A stretch of 64,000 bases of DNA from Smallanthus sonchifolius (GCA_023525975.1 CM042035.1:23167501-23231500); one strand, 5' to 3'. Positions 21,641-34,238 are shown, numbered from the stretch's first letter. Notes: generated from the sequence alone by a model not told the origin. Translations and numbers: made by a program.

Positions 21641-22030
21641 GAAATAACTTTTTCAGTCTATTACTTTATCCCCTTCCACACATGACTCATTTTTACTTGC
21701 ATTCTCCTCTTGCGCGCGCGTTCCGCCTTACGTCAACACGTGCGTCACCCGCCGGCGAGCGTTTAGTTCTTATACTTCCTTGTACAAAACATATTCCCAC
21801 GCTCACCCGGGGCGTAAGAATAATTGACTAGAATATGAAGACACACGTGTTCCACTCGACGTCTAAACGTGTGTCTCCCGCGATCGAGCGTTCCCCGACA
21901 CGGACCTGCGCGCCCGAGTCTTTACGTACGTTGACCGTTTTTTGACAAAAACTTGTTACGCCCACGCCCGCTTGCAAAATAATCAACGGGTGACGTTGTT
22001 TTGAGTAAAAAAAAATAATTACTTAAAAAA

Positions 22031-22150
22031 GGGGTTGCAACACGAGGACTTCCCAGGGGGTCACCCATCCTATTACTACTCTCGCCCAAGCACGCTTAAC
22101 TGCGGAGTTCTGATGGGATCCGGTGCTTTAGTGCTGGTATGATCGCAACC
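22031..22150 (-). rRNA. 5S rRNA: 5S rRNA gene, copy 44
   Basis: C78A, between the intermediate element and C box. Leader a, long trailer, 3' spacer 390 bp. Partner of copy 70. Confidence 0.95.
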
Positions 22151-22540
22151 GAAATAACTTTTTCAGTCTATTACTTTATCCTCTTCCACACATGACTCAT
22201 TTTTACTTGCATTCTCCTCTTGCGCGCGCGTTCCGCCTTACGTCAACACGTGCGTCACCCGCTGGCGAGCGTTTAGTTCTTATACTTCCTTGTACAAAAC
22301 ATATTCCCACGCTCACCCGGGGCGTAAGAATAATTGACTAGTATATGAAGACACACGTGTTCCACTCGACGTCTAAACGTGTGTCTCCCGCGATCGAGCG
22401 TTCCCCGACACGGACCCGCGCGCCCGAGTCTTTACGTACGTTGACCGTTTTTTGACAAAAACTTGTTACGCCCACGCCCGCTTGCAAAATAATCAACGGG
22501 TGACGTTGTTTTGAGTAAAAAAAAATAATTACTTAAAAAA

Positions 22541-22660
22541 GGGGTTGCAACACGAGGACTTCCCAGAGGGTCACCCATCCTAGTACTACTCTCGCCCAAG
22601 CACGCTTAACTGCGGAGTTCTGATGGGATTCGGTGCTTTAGTGCTGGTATGATCGCAACC
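22541..22660 (-). rRNA. 5S rRNA: 5S rRNA gene, copy 45
   Basis: C94T and G31A; the latter destroys the BamHI site. Leader d variant reading gaagtaacttttt. Long trailer, 3' spacer 390 bp. Partner of copy 71. Confidence 0.95.
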
Positions 22661-23047
22661 GAAGTAACTTTTTCAGTCTATTACTTTATCCCCTTCCACA
22701 CATGACTCATTTTTACTTGCATTCTCCTCTTGCGCGCGCGTTCCGCCTTACGTCAACACGTGCGTCACCCGCCGGCGAGCGTTTAGTTCTTATACTTCCT
22801 TGTACAAAACATATTCCCACGCTCACCCGAGGCGTAAGAATAATTGACTAGTATATGAAGACACACGTGTTCCACTCGACGTCTAACCGTGTGTCTCCCG
22901 CGATCGGGCGTTCCCCGACACGGACCCGCGCGCCCGAGTCTTTACGTACGTTAACCGTTTTTTGACAAAAACTCGTTACGCCCACGTCCGCTTGCATAAT
23001 AATCAACGGATGACGTTGTTTAGAGTAAAAAAAAATAAATTAAAAAA

Positions 23048-23167
23048 GGGGTTGCAACACAGGGACTTCCCAGGGGGTCACCCATCCTAGTACAACTATC
23101 GCCCAAGCACGCTTAACTGCGGAGTTCTGATGGGATCCGGTGCATTAGTGCTGGTATGATCGCAACC
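23048..23167 (-). rRNA. 5S rRNA: 5S rRNA gene, copy 46, most divergent
   Basis: Five changes: A24T (the usual plant base), G70T in the intermediate element, private A74T, T106C and C107T. Leader a, short trailer (aaattaaaaaa), 3' spacer 387 bp. May be poorly transcribed or a pseudogene; length and helix I are intact. Partner of copy 72. Confidence 0.88.
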
Positions 23168-23557
23168 GAAATAACTTTTTCAGTCTATTACTTTATCCCC
23201 TTCCACACATGACTCATTTTTACTTGCATTCTCCTCTTGCGCGCGCGTTCCGCCTTACGTCAACACGTGCGTCACCCGTCAGCGAGCGTTTAGTTCTTAT
23301 ACTTCCTTGTACAAAACATATTCCCACGCTCACCCGGGGCGTAAGAATAATTGACTAGAATATGAAGACACACGTGTTCCACTCGACGTCTAAACGTGTG
23401 TCTCCCGAGATCGGGCGTTCCCCGACACGGACCCGCGCGCCCGAGTCTTTACGTACGTTGACCGTTTTTTGACAAAAACTTGTTACGCCCACGCCCGCTT
23501 GCAAAATAATCAACGGGTGACGTTGTTTTGAGTAAAAAAAAATAATTACTTAAAAAA

Positions 23558-23677
23558 GGGGTTGCAACACGAGGACTTCCCAGGGGGTCACCCATCCTAG
23601 TACTACTCTCGCCCAAGCACGCTTAACTGCGGAGTTCTGATGGGATCCGGTGCTTTAGTGCTGGTATGATCGCAACC
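23558..23677 (-). rRNA. 5S rRNA: 5S rRNA gene, copy 47
   Basis: Consensus gene with leader d, long trailer, 390-bp 3' spacer with gtcagcg and cccgagatc. Partner of copy 73. Confidence 0.97.
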
Positions 23678-24066
23678 GAAGTAACTCTTTCAGTCTATTA
23701 CTTTATCCCCTTCCACACATGACTCATTTTTACTTGCATTCTCCTCTTGCGCGCGCGTTCCGCCTTACGTCAACACGGGCGTCACCCGCCGGCGAGCGTT
23801 TAGTTCTTATACTTCCTTGTACAAAACATATTCCCACGCTCACCCGGGGCGTAAGAATAATTGACTAGTATATGAAGACACACGTGTTCCACTCGACGTC
23901 TAAACGTGTGTCTCCCGCGATCGGGCGTTCTCCGACACGGACCCGCGCGCCCGAGTTATTACGTACGTTGACCGTTTTTGACAAAAACTTGTTACGCCCA
24001 CGCCCGCTTGCAAAATAATCAACGGGTGACGTTGTTTTGAGTAAAAAAAAATAATTACTTAAAAAA

Positions 24067-24186
24067 GGGGTTGCAACACGAGGACTTCCCAGGGGGTCAC
24101 CAATCCTAGTACTACTCTCGCCCAAGCACGCTTAACTGCGGAGTTCTGATGGGATCCGGTGCTTTAGTGCTGGTATGATCGCAACC
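24067..24186 (-). rRNA. 5S rRNA: 5S rRNA gene, copy 48
   Basis: G85T, leader c, long trailer, 389-bp 3' spacer with acgggcg, ttctccg and gttattacg. Partner of copy 74. Confidence 0.95.
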
Positions 24187-24577
24187 GAAATAACTCTTTC
24201 ATTCTATTACTTTATCCCCTTCCACACATGACTCATTTTTACTTGCATTCTCCTCTTGCGCGCGCGTTCCGCCTTACGTCAACACGTGCGTCACCCGCCG
24301 GCGAGCGTTTAGTTCTTATACTTCCTTGTACAAAACATATTCCCACGCTCACCCAGGGCGTAAGAATAATTGACTAGTATATGAAGACACACGTGTTCCA
24401 CTCGACGTATAAACGTGTGTCTCCCGCGATCGGGCGTTCCCCGACACGGACCCGCGCGCCCGAGTCTTTACGTACGTTGACCGTTTTTTGACAAAAAACT
24501 TGTTACGCCCACGCCCGCTTGCAAAATAATCAACGGGTGACGTTGTTTTGAGTAAAAAAAAATAATTACTTAAAAAA

Positions 24578-24697
24578 GGGGTTGCAACACGAGGACTTTC
24601 CAGGGGGTCACCCATCCTAGTACTACTCTCGCCCAAGCACGCTTAACTGCGGAGTTCTGATGGGATCCGGTGCTTTAGTGCTGGTATGATCGCAACC
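24578..24697 (-). rRNA. 5S rRNA: 5S rRNA gene, copy 49
   Basis: G99A, leader e, long trailer, 391-bp 3' spacer with acccagggc and acgtataaac. Partner of copy 75. Confidence 0.96.
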
Positions 24698-25084
24698 GAC
24701 ATAACTCTTTCATTCTATTACTTTATCCCCTTCCACACATGACTCATTTTTACTTGCATTCTCCTCTTGCGCGCGCGTTCCGCCTTACGTCAACACGTGC
24801 GTCACCCGCCGGCGAGCGTTTAGTTCTTATACTTCCTTGTACAAAACATATTCCCACGCTCACCCGAGGCGTAAGAATAATTGACTAGTATATGAAGACA
24901 CACGTGTTCCACTCGACGTCTAACCGTGTGTCTCCCGCGATCGGGCGTTCCCCGACACGGACCCGCGCGCCCGAGTCTTTACGTACGTTAACCGTTTTTT
25001 GACAAAAACTCGTTACGCCCACGTCCGCTTGCATAATAATCAACGGATGACGTTGTTTAGAGTAAAAAAAAATAAATTAAAAAA

Positions 25085-25204
25085 GGGGTTGCAACACAGG
25101 GACTTCCCAGGGGGTCACCCATCCTAGTACTACTATCGCCCAAGCACGCTTAACTGCGGAGTTCTGATGGGATCCGGTGCATTAGTGCTGGTATGATCGC
25201 AACC
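25085..25204 (-). rRNA. 5S rRNA: 5S rRNA gene, copy 50
   Basis: Divergent lineage: A24T, G70T, T106C, C107T. Leader a, short trailer, 3' spacer 387 bp. Partner of copy 76; the first 13.2-kb copy ends just upstream of it. Confidence 0.9.
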
Positions 25205-25592
25205 GAAATAACTTTTTCAGTCTATTACTTTATCCCCTTCCACACATGACTCATTTTTACTTGCATTCTCCTCTTGCGCGCGCGTTCCGCCTTACGTCAA
25301 CACGTGCGTCACCCGCCGGCGAGCGTTTAGTTCTTATACTTCCTTGTACAAAACATATTCCCACGCTCACCCGAGGCGTAAGAATAATTGACTAGTATAT
25401 GAAGACACACGTGTTCCACTCGACGTCTAAACATGTGTCTCCCGCGATCGGGCGTTCCCCGACACGGACCCGCGCGTCCGAGTCTTTACGTACGTTGACC
25501 GTTTTTTGACAAAAAACTTGTTACGCCCACGTCCGCTTGCATAATAATCAACGGATGACGTTGTTTAGAGTAAAAAAAAATAAATTTAAAAA

Positions 25593-25712
25593 GGGGTTGC
25601 AACACGAGGACTTCCCAGGGGGTCACCCATCCTAGTACTACTCTCGCCCAAGCACGCTTAACTGCGGAGTTCTGATGGGATCCGGTGCTTTAGTGCTGGT
25701 ATGATCGCAACC
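25593..25712 (-). rRNA. 5S rRNA: 5S rRNA gene, copy 51
   Basis: Consensus, leader a, short trailer, 388-bp 3' spacer with acatgtgtc as beside copies 28 and 54. The junction of the two 13.2-kb copies lies here. Confidence 0.98.
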
Positions 25713-26102
25713 GAAATAACTTTTTCAGTCTATTACTTTATCCCCTTCCACACATGACTCATTTTTACTTGCATTCTCCTCTTGCGCGCGCGTTCCGCCT
25801 TACGTCAACACGTGCGTCACCCGCCGGCGAGCGTTTAGTTCTTATACTTCCTTGTACAAAACATATTCCCACGCTCATCCGGGGCGTAAGAATAATTGAC
25901 TAGTATATGAAGACACACATGTTCCACTCGACGTCTAAACGTGTGTCTCCCGCGATCGAGCGTTCCCCGACACGGACCCGCGCGCCCGAGTCTTTACGTA
26001 CGTTGACCGTTTTTTGACAAAAACTTGTTACGCCCACGCCCGCTTGCAAAATAATCAACGGGTGACGTTGTTTTGAGTAAAAAAAAATAATTACTTAAAA
26101 AA

Positions 26103-26222
26103 GGGGTTGCAACACGAGGACTTCCCAGAGGGTCACCCATCCTAGTACTACTCTCGCCCAAGCACGCTTAACTGCGGAGTTCTGATGGGATCCGGTGCTT
26201 TAGTGCTGGTATGATCGCAACC
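26103..26222 (-). rRNA. 5S rRNA: 5S rRNA gene, copy 52
   Basis: C94T with the acttttcc b-type leader, long trailer, 3' spacer 390 bp. Second-copy partner of copy 26. Confidence 0.96.
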
Positions 26223-26609
26223 GAAATAACTTTTCCATTCTATTAATTTATCCCCTTCCACACATGACTCATTTTTACTTGCATTCTCCTCTTGCGCGCG
26301 CGTTCCGCCTTACGTCAACACGTGCGTCACCCGCCGGCGAGCGTTTAGTTCTTATACTTCCTTGTACAAAACATATTCCCACGCTCACCCGAGGCGTAAG
26401 AATAATTGACTAGTATATGAAGACACACGTGTTCCACTCGACGTCTAACCGTGTGTCTCCCGCGATCGGGCGTTCCCCGACACGGACCCGCGCGCCCGAG
26501 TCTTTACGTACGTTAACCGTTTTTTGACAAAAACTCGTTACGCCCACGTCCGCTTGCATAATAATCAACGGATGACGTTGTTTAGAGTAAAAAAAAATAA
26601 ATTTAAAAA

Positions 26610-26729
26610 GGGGTTGCAACACGAGGACTTCCCAGGGGGTCACCCATCCTAGTACTACTCTCGCCCAAGCACGCTTAACTGCGGAGTTCTGATGGGATCC
26701 GGTGCTTTAGTGCTGGTATGATCGCAACC
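26610..26729 (-). rRNA. 5S rRNA: 5S rRNA gene, copy 53
   Basis: Consensus, leader a, short trailer, 3' spacer 387 bp; pairs with copy 27. Confidence 0.98.
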
Positions 26730-27117
26730 GAAATAACTTTTTCAGTCTATTACTTTATCCCCTTCCACACATGACTCATTTTTACTTGCATTCTCCTCTT
26801 GCGCGCGCGTTCCGCCTTACGTCAACACGTGCGTCACCCGCCGGCGAGCGTTTAGTTCTTATACTTCCTTGTACAAAACATATTCCCACGCTCACCCGAG
26901 GCGTAAGAATAATTGACTAGTATATGAAGACACACGTGTTCCACTCGACGTCTAAACATGTGTCTCCCGCGATCGGGCGTTCCCCGACACGGACCCGCGC
27001 GTCCGAGTCTTTACGTACGTTGACCGTTTTTTGACAAAAAACTTGTTACGCCCACGTCCGCTTGCATAATAATCAACGGATGACGTTGTTTAGAGTAAAA
27101 AAAAATAAATTTAAAAA

Positions 27118-27237
27118 GGGGTTGCAACACGAGGACTTCCCAGGGGGTCACCCATCCTAGTACTACTCTCGCCCAAGCACGCTTAACTGCGGAGTTCTGA
27201 TGGGATCCGGTGCTTTAGTGCTGGTATGATCGCAACC
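27118..27237 (-). rRNA. 5S rRNA: 5S rRNA gene, copy 54
   Basis: Consensus, leader a, short trailer, 388-bp 3' spacer with acatgtgtc; pairs with copy 28. Confidence 0.98.
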
Positions 27238-27628
27238 GAAATAACTTTTTCAGTCTATTACTTTATCCCCTTCCACACATGACTCATTTTTACTTGCATT
27301 CTCCTCTTGCGCGCGCGTTCCGCCTTACGTCAACACGTGCGTCACCCGCCGGCGAGCGTTTAGTTCTTATACTTCCTTGTACAAAACATATTCCCACGCT
27401 CACCCGAGGCGTAAGAATAATTGACTAGTATATGAAGACACACGTGTTCCACTCGACGTCTAAACGTGTGTCTCCCGCGATCGGGCGTTCCCCGACACGG
27501 ACCCGCGCGCCCGAGTCTTTACGTACGTTGACCGTTTTTTGACAAAAAACTTGTTACGCCCACGCCCGCTTGCAAAATAATCAACGGGTGACGTTGTTTT
27601 GAGTAAAAAAAAATAATTACTTAAAAAA

Positions 27629-27748
27629 GGGGTTGCAACACGAGGACTTCCCAGGGGGTCACCCATCCTAGTACTACTCTCGCCCAAGCACGCTTAACTG
27701 CGGAGTTCTGATGGGATCCGGTGCTTTAGTGCTGCTATGATCGCAACC
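27629..27748 (-). rRNA. 5S rRNA: 5S rRNA gene, copy 55
   Basis: C14G shared only with copy 29. Leader e, long trailer, 3' spacer 391 bp. Confidence 0.95.
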
Positions 27749-28137
27749 GACATAACTCTTTCATTCTATTACTTTATCCCCTTCCACACATGACTCATTT
27801 TTACTTGCATTCTCCTCTTGCGCGCGCGTTCCGCCTTACGTCAACACGTGCGTCACCCGCTGGCGAGCGTTTAGTTCTTATACTTCCTTGTACAAAACAT
27901 ATTCCCACGCTCACCCGGGGCGTAAGAATAATTGACTAGTATATGAAGACACACGTGTTCCACTCGACGTCTAAACGTGTGTCTCCCGCGATCAGGCGTT
28001 CCCCGACACGGACCCGCGCGCCCGAGTCTTTACGTACGTTGACCGTTTTTTGACAAAAACTTGTTACGCCCACGCCCGCTTGCAAAATAATCAACGGGTG
28101 ACGTTGTTTTGAGGAAAAAAAATAATTACTTAAAAAA

Positions 28138-28257
28138 GGGGTTGCAACACGAGGACTTCCCAGGGGGTCACACATCCTAGTACTACTCTCGCCCAAGCAC
28201 GCTTAACTGCGGAGTTCTGATGGGATCCGGTGCTTTAGTGCTGGTATGATCGCAACC
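28138..28257 (-). rRNA. 5S rRNA: 5S rRNA gene, copy 56
   Basis: G86T, leader b, long (gagg) trailer with gatcaggcg, 3' spacer 389 bp; pairs with copy 30. Confidence 0.95.
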
Positions 28258-28644
28258 GAAATAACTCTTCCATTCTATTAATTTATCCCCTTCCACACAT
28301 GACTCATTTTTACTTGCATTCTCCTCTTGCGCGCGCGTTCCGCCTTACGTCAACACGTGCGTCACCCGCCGGCGAGCGTTTAGTTCTTATACTTCCTTGT
28401 ACAAAACATATTCCCACGCTCACCCGAGGCGTAAGAATAATTGACTAGTATATGAAGACACACGTGTTCCACTCGACGTCTAACCGTGTGTCTCCCGCGA
28501 TCGGGCGTTCCCCGACACGGACCCGCGCGCCCGAGTCTTTACGTACGTTAACCGTTTTTTGACAAAAACTCGTTACGCCCACGTCCGCTTGCATAATAAT
28601 CAACGGATGACGTTGTTTAGAGTAAAAAAAAATAAATTTAAAAA

Positions 28645-28764
28645 GGGGTTGCAACACGAGGACTTCCCAGGGGGTCACCCATCCTAGTACTACTCTCGCC
28701 CAAGCACGCTTAACTGCGGAGTTCTGATGGGATCCGGTGCTTTAGTGCTGGTATGATCGCAACC
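28645..28764 (-). rRNA. 5S rRNA: 5S rRNA gene, copy 57
   Basis: Consensus, leader a, short trailer, 3' spacer 387 bp; pairs with copy 31. Confidence 0.98.
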
Positions 28765-29152
28765 GAAATAACTTTTTCAGTCTATTACTTTATCCCCTTC
28801 CACACATGACTCATTTTTACTTGCATTCTCCTCTTGCGCGCGCGTTCCGCCTTACGTCAACACGTGCGTCACCCGCCGGCGAGCGTTTAGTTCTTATACT
28901 TCCTTGTACAAAACATATTCCCACGCTCACCCGAGGCGTAAGAATAATTGACTAGTATATGAAGACACACGTGTTCCACTCGACGTCTAAACGTGTGTCT
29001 CCCGCGATCGGGCGTTCCCCGACACGGACCCGCGCGTCCGAGTCTTTACGTACGTTGACCGTTTTTTGACAAAAAACTTGTTACGCCCACGTCCGCTTGC
29101 ATAATAATCAACGGATGACGTTGTTTAGAGTAAAAAAAAATAAATTTAAAAA

Positions 29153-29272
29153 GGGGTTGCAACACGAGGACTTCCCAGGGGGTCACCCATCCTAGTACTA
29201 CTCTCGCCCAAGCACGCTTAACTGCGGAGTTCTGATGGGATCCGGTGCTTTAGTGCTGGTATGATCGCAACC
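29153..29272 (-). rRNA. 5S rRNA: 5S rRNA gene, copy 58
   Basis: Consensus, leader a, short trailer (gcgtccgag), 3' spacer 388 bp; pairs with copy 32. Confidence 0.98.
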
Positions 29273-29662
29273 GAAATAACTTTTTCAGTCTATTACTTTA
29301 TCCCCTTCCACACATGACTCATTTTTACTTGCATTCTCCTCTTGCGCGCGCGTTCCGCCTTACGTCAACACGTGCGTCACCCGCCGGCGAGCGTTTAGTT
29401 CTTATACTTCCTTGTACAAAACATATTCCCACGCTCACCCGGGGCGTAAGAATAATTGACTAGAATATGAAGACACACGTGTTCCACTCGACGTCTAAAC
29501 GTGTGTCTCCCGCGATCGAGCGTTCCCCGACACGGACCTGCGCGCCCGAGTCTTTACGTACGTTGACCGTTTTTTGACAAAAACTTGTTACGCCCACGCC
29601 CGCTTGCAAAATAATCAACGGGTGACGTTGTTTTGAGTAAAAAAAAATAATTACTTAAAAAA

Positions 29663-29782
29663 GGGGTTGCAACACGAGGACTTCCCAGGGGGTCACCCAT
29701 CCTAGTACTACTCTCGCCCAAGCACGCTTAACTGCGGAGTTCTGATGGGATCCGGTGCTTTAGTGCTGGTATGATCGCAACC
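29663..29782 (-). rRNA. 5S rRNA: 5S rRNA gene, copy 59
   Basis: Consensus, leader a, long trailer, 390-bp 3' spacer with gaatatg and cctgcgcg; pairs with copy 33. Confidence 0.98.
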
Positions 29783-30172
29783 GAAATAACTTTTTCAGTC
29801 TATTACTTTATCCCCTTCCACACATGACTCATTTTTACTTGCATTCTCCTCTTGCGCGCGCGTTCCGCCTTACGTCAACACGTGCGTCACCCGCCGGCGA
29901 GCGTTTAGTTCTTATACTTCCTTGTACAAAACATATTCCCACGCTCACCCGGGGCGTAAGAATAATTGACTAGTATATGAAGACACACGTGTTCCACTCG
30001 ACGTCTAAACGTGTGTCTCCCGCGATCGAGCGTTCCCCGACACGGACCCGCGCGCCCGAGTCTTTACGTACGTTGACCGTTTTTTGACAAAAACTTGTTA
30101 CGCCCACGCCCGCTTGCAAAATAATCAACGGGTGACGTTGTTTTGAGTAAAAAAAAATAATTACTTAAAAAA

Positions 30173-30292
30173 GGGGTTGCAACACGAGGACTTCCCAGAG
30201 GGTCACCCATCCTAGTACTACTCTCGCCCAAGCACGCTTAACTGCGGAGTTCTGATGGGATCCGGTGCTTTAGTGCTGGTATGATCGCAACC
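30173..30292 (-). rRNA. 5S rRNA: 5S rRNA gene, copy 60
   Basis: C94T, leader d, long trailer, 3' spacer 390 bp; pairs with copy 34. Confidence 0.96.
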
Positions 30293-30681
30293 GAAGTAAC
30301 TCTTTCAGTCTATTACTTTATCCCCTTCCACACATGACTCATTTTTACTTGCATTCTCCTCTTGCGCGCGCGTTCCGCCTTACGTCAACACGTGCGTCAC
30401 CCGCCGGCGAGCGTTTAGTTCTTATACTTCCTTGTACAAAACATATTCCCACGCTCACCCGGGGCGTAAGAATAATTGACTAGTATATGAAGACACACGT
30501 GTTCCACTCGACGTCTAAACGTGTGTCTCCCGCGATCGAGCGTTCCCCGACACGGACCCGCGCGCCCGAGTCTTTACGTACGTTGACCGTTTTTTGACAA
30601 AAACTTGTTACGCCCACGCCCGCTTGCAAAATAATCAACGGGTGACGTTGTTTTGAGGAAAAAAAATAATTACTTAAAAAA

Positions 30682-30801
30682 GGGGTTGCAACACGAGGAC
30701 TTCCCAGGGGGTCACACATCCTAGTACTACTCTCGCCCAAGCACGCTTAACTGCGGAGTTCTGATGGGATCCGGTGCTTTAGTGCTGGTATGATCGCAAC
30801 C
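30682..30801 (-). rRNA. 5S rRNA: 5S rRNA gene, copy 61
   Basis: G86T, leader b, long (gagg) trailer with gatcgagcg, 3' spacer 389 bp; pairs with copy 35. Confidence 0.95.
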
Positions 30802-31188
30802 GAAATAACTCTTCCATTCTATTAATTTATCCCCTTCCACACATGACTCATTTTTACTTGCATTCTCCTCTTGCGCGCGCGTTCCGCCTTACGTCAACAC
30901 GTGCGTCACCCGCCGGCGAGCGTTTAGTTCTTATACTTCCTTGTACAAAACATATTCCCACGCTCACCCGAGGCGTAAGAATAATTGACTAGTATATGAA
31001 GACACACGTGTTCCACTCGACGTCTAACCGTGTGTCTCCCGCGATCGGGCGTTCCCCGACACGGACTCGCGCGCCCGAGTCTTTACGTACGTTAACCGTT
31101 TTTTGACAAAAACTCGTTACGCCCACGTCCGCTTGCATAATAATCAACGGATGACGTTGTTTAGAGTAAAAAAAAATAAATTTAAAAA

Positions 31189-31308
31189 GGGGTTGCAACA
31201 CGAGGACTTCCCAGGGGGTCACCCATCCTAGTACTACTCTCGCCCAAGCACGCTTAACTGCGGAGTTCTGATGGGATCCGGTGCTTTAGTGCTGGTATGA
31301 TCGCAACC
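31189..31308 (-). rRNA. 5S rRNA: 5S rRNA gene, copy 62
   Basis: Consensus, leader a with tatcctctt, short trailer, 387-bp 3' spacer with ggactcgcg; pairs with copy 36. Confidence 0.98.
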
Positions 31309-31696
31309 GAAATAACTTTTTCAGTCTATTACTTTATCCTCTTCCACACATGACTCATTTTTACTTGCATTCTCCTCTTGCGCGCGCGTTCCGCCTTACG
31401 TCAACACGTGCGTCACCCGCCGGCGAGCGTTTAGTTCTTATACTTCCTTGTACAAAACATATTCCCACGCTCACCCGAGGCGTAAGAATAATTGACTAGT
31501 ATATGAAGACACACGTGTTCCACTCGACGTCTAAACGTGTGTCTCCCGCGATCGGGCGTTCCCCGACACGGACCCGCGCGTCCGAGTCTTTACGTACGTT
31601 GACCGTTTTTTGACAAAAAACTTGTTACGCCCACGTCCGCTTGCATAATAATCAACGGATGACGTTGTTTAGAGTAAAAAAAAATAAATTTAAAAA

Positions 31697-31816
31697 GGGG
31701 TTGCAACACGAGGACTTCCCAGGGGGTCACCCATCCTAGTACTACTCTCGCCCAAGCACGCTTAACTGCGGAGTTCTGATGGGATCCGGTGCTTTAGTGC
31801 TGGTATGATCGCAACC
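31697..31816 (-). rRNA. 5S rRNA: 5S rRNA gene, copy 63
   Basis: Consensus, leader a, short trailer, 3' spacer 388 bp; pairs with copy 37. Confidence 0.98.
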
Positions 31817-32206
31817 GAAATAACTTTTTCAGTCTATTACTTTATCCCCTTCCACACATGACTCATTTTTACTTGCATTCTCCTCTTGCGCGCGCGTTCC
31901 GCCTTACGTCAACACGTGCGTCACCCGCCGGCGAGCGTTTAGTTCTTATACTTCCTTGTACAAAACATATTCCCACGCTCACCCGGGGCGTAAGAATAAT
32001 TGACTAGAATATGAAGACACACGTGTTCCACTCGACGTCTAAACGTGTGTCTCCCGCGATCGAGCGTTCCCCGACACGGACCTGCGCGCCCGAGTCTTTA
32101 CGTACGTTGACCGTTTTTTGACAAAAACTTGTTACGCCCACGCCCGCTTGCAAAATAATCAACGGGTGACGTTGTTTTGAGTAAAAAAAAATAATTACTT
32201 AAAAAA

Positions 32207-32326
32207 GGGGTTGCAACACGAGGACTTCCCAGGGGGTCACCCATCCTAGTACTACTCTCGCCCAAGCACGCTTAACTGCGGAGTTCTGATGGGATCCGGT
32301 GCTTTAGTGCTGGTATGATCGCAACC
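32207..32326 (-). rRNA. 5S rRNA: 5S rRNA gene, copy 64
   Basis: Consensus, leader a, long trailer, 3' spacer 390 bp; pairs with copy 38. Confidence 0.98.
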
Positions 32327-32715
32327 GAAATAACTTTTTCAGTCTATTACTTTATCCCCTTCCACACATGACTCATTTTTACTTGCATTCTCCTCTTGCG
32401 CGCGCGTTCCGCCTTACGTCAACACGTGCGTCACCCGCCGGCGAGCGTTTAGTTCTTATACTTCCTTGTACAAAACATATTCCCACGCTCACCCGGGGCG
32501 TAAGAATAATTGACTAGTATATGAAGACACACGTGTTCCACTCGACGTCTAAACGTGTGTCTCCCGCGATCGAGCGTTCCCCGACACGGACCCGCGCGCC
32601 CGAGTCTTTACGTACGTTGACCGTTTTTTGACAAAAACTTGTTACGCCCATGCCCGCTTGCAAAATAATCAACGGGTGACGTTGTTTTGAGTAAAAAAAA
32701 TAATTACTTAAAAAA

Positions 32716-32835
32716 GGGGTTGCAACACGAGGACTTCCCAGAGGGTCACCCATCCTAGTACTACTCTCGCCCAAGCACGCTTAACTGCGGAGTTCTGATG
32801 GGATCCGGTGCTTTAGTGCTGGTATGATCGCAACC
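32716..32835 (-). rRNA. 5S rRNA: 5S rRNA gene, copy 65
   Basis: C94T, leader d, long trailer with 8-A run, 389-bp 3' spacer with cccatgccc; pairs with copy 39. Confidence 0.96.
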
Positions 32836-33224
32836 GAAGTAACTCTTTCAGTCTATTACTTTATCCCCTTCCACACATGACTCATTTTTACTTGCATTCT
32901 CCGCTTGTGCGCGCGTTCCGCCTTACGTCAACACGTGCGTCACCGGCCGGCGAGCGTTTAGTTCTTATACTTCCTTGTACAAAACATATTCCCACGCTCA
33001 CCCGGGGCGTAAGAATAATTGACTAGTATATGAAGACACACGTGTTCCACTCGACGTCTAAACGTGTGTCTCCCGCGATCGGGCGTTCCCCGACACGGAC
33101 CCGCGCGCCCGAGTCTTTACGTACGTTGACCGTTTTTGACAAAAACTTGTTACGCCCACGCCCGCTTGCAAAATAATCAACGGGTGACGTTGTTTTGAGT
33201 AAAAAAAAATAATTACTTAAAAAA

Positions 33225-33344
33225 GGGGTTGCAACACGAGGACTTCCCAGAGGGTCACCCATCCTAGTACTACTCTCGCCCAAGCACGCTTAACTGCGGA
33301 GTTCTGATGGGATCCGGTGCTTTAGTGCTGGTATGATCGCAACC
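33225..33344 (-). rRNA. 5S rRNA: 5S rRNA gene, copy 66
   Basis: C94T, leader d, long trailer, 389-bp 3' spacer with caccggccgg; pairs with copy 40. Confidence 0.96.
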
Positions 33345-33733
33345 GAAGTAACTCTTTCAGTCTATTACTTTATCCCCTTCCACACATGACTCATTTTTAC
33401 TTGCATTCTCCGCTTGTGCGCGCGTTCCGCCTTACGTCAACATGTGCGTCACCCGCCGGCGAGCGTTTAGTTCTTATACTTCCTTGTACAAAACATATTC
33501 CCACGCTCACCCGGGGCGTAAGAATAATTGACTAGTATATGAAGACACACGTGTTCCACTCGACGTCTAAACGTGTGTCTCCCGCGATCGGGCGTTCCCC
33601 GACACGGACCCGCGCGCCCGAGTCTTTACGTACGTTGACCGTTTTTGACAAAAACTTGTTACGCCCACGCCCGCTTGCAAAATAATCAACGGGTGACGTT
33701 GTTTTGAGTAAAAAAAAATAATTACTTAAAAAA

Positions 33734-33853
33734 GGGGTTGCAACACGAGGACTTCCCAGGGGGTCACCAATCCAAGTACTACTCTCGCCCAAGCACGCTT
33801 AACTGCGGAGTTCTGATGGGATCCGGTGCTTTAGTGCTGGTATGATCGCAACC
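33734..33853 (-). rRNA. 5S rRNA: 5S rRNA gene, copy 67
   Basis: G85T plus A80T, leader c, long trailer, 3' spacer 389 bp; pairs with copy 41. Confidence 0.94.
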
Positions 33854-34238
33854 GAAATAACTCTTTCATTCTATTACTTTATCCCCTTCCACACATGACT
33901 CATTTTTACTTGTATTCTCCTCTTGCGCGCGCGTTCCGCCTTACGTCAACACGTGCGTCACCCGCTGGAGAGCGTTTAGTTCTTATACTTCCTTGTACAA
34001 AACATATTCCCACGCTCACCCGGGGCGTAAGAATAATTGACTAGTATATGAAGACACACGTGTCCACTCGACGTCTAAACGTGTGTCTCCCGCGATCGGG
34101 CGTTCCCCGACACGGACCCGCGCGCCCGAGTCTTTACGTACGTTAACCGTTTTTTGACAAAAACTCGTTACGCCCACGTCCGCTTGCATAATAATCAACG
34201 GATGACGTTGTTTAGAGTAAAAAAAAAAAATTTAAAAA

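Noticed and set aside
23048..23167. Calling copy 46 a definite pseudogene
   Set aside because: It has five substitutions but full length, intact A box, C box and helix I, and a normal terminator. Loss of function cannot be shown from sequence alone.
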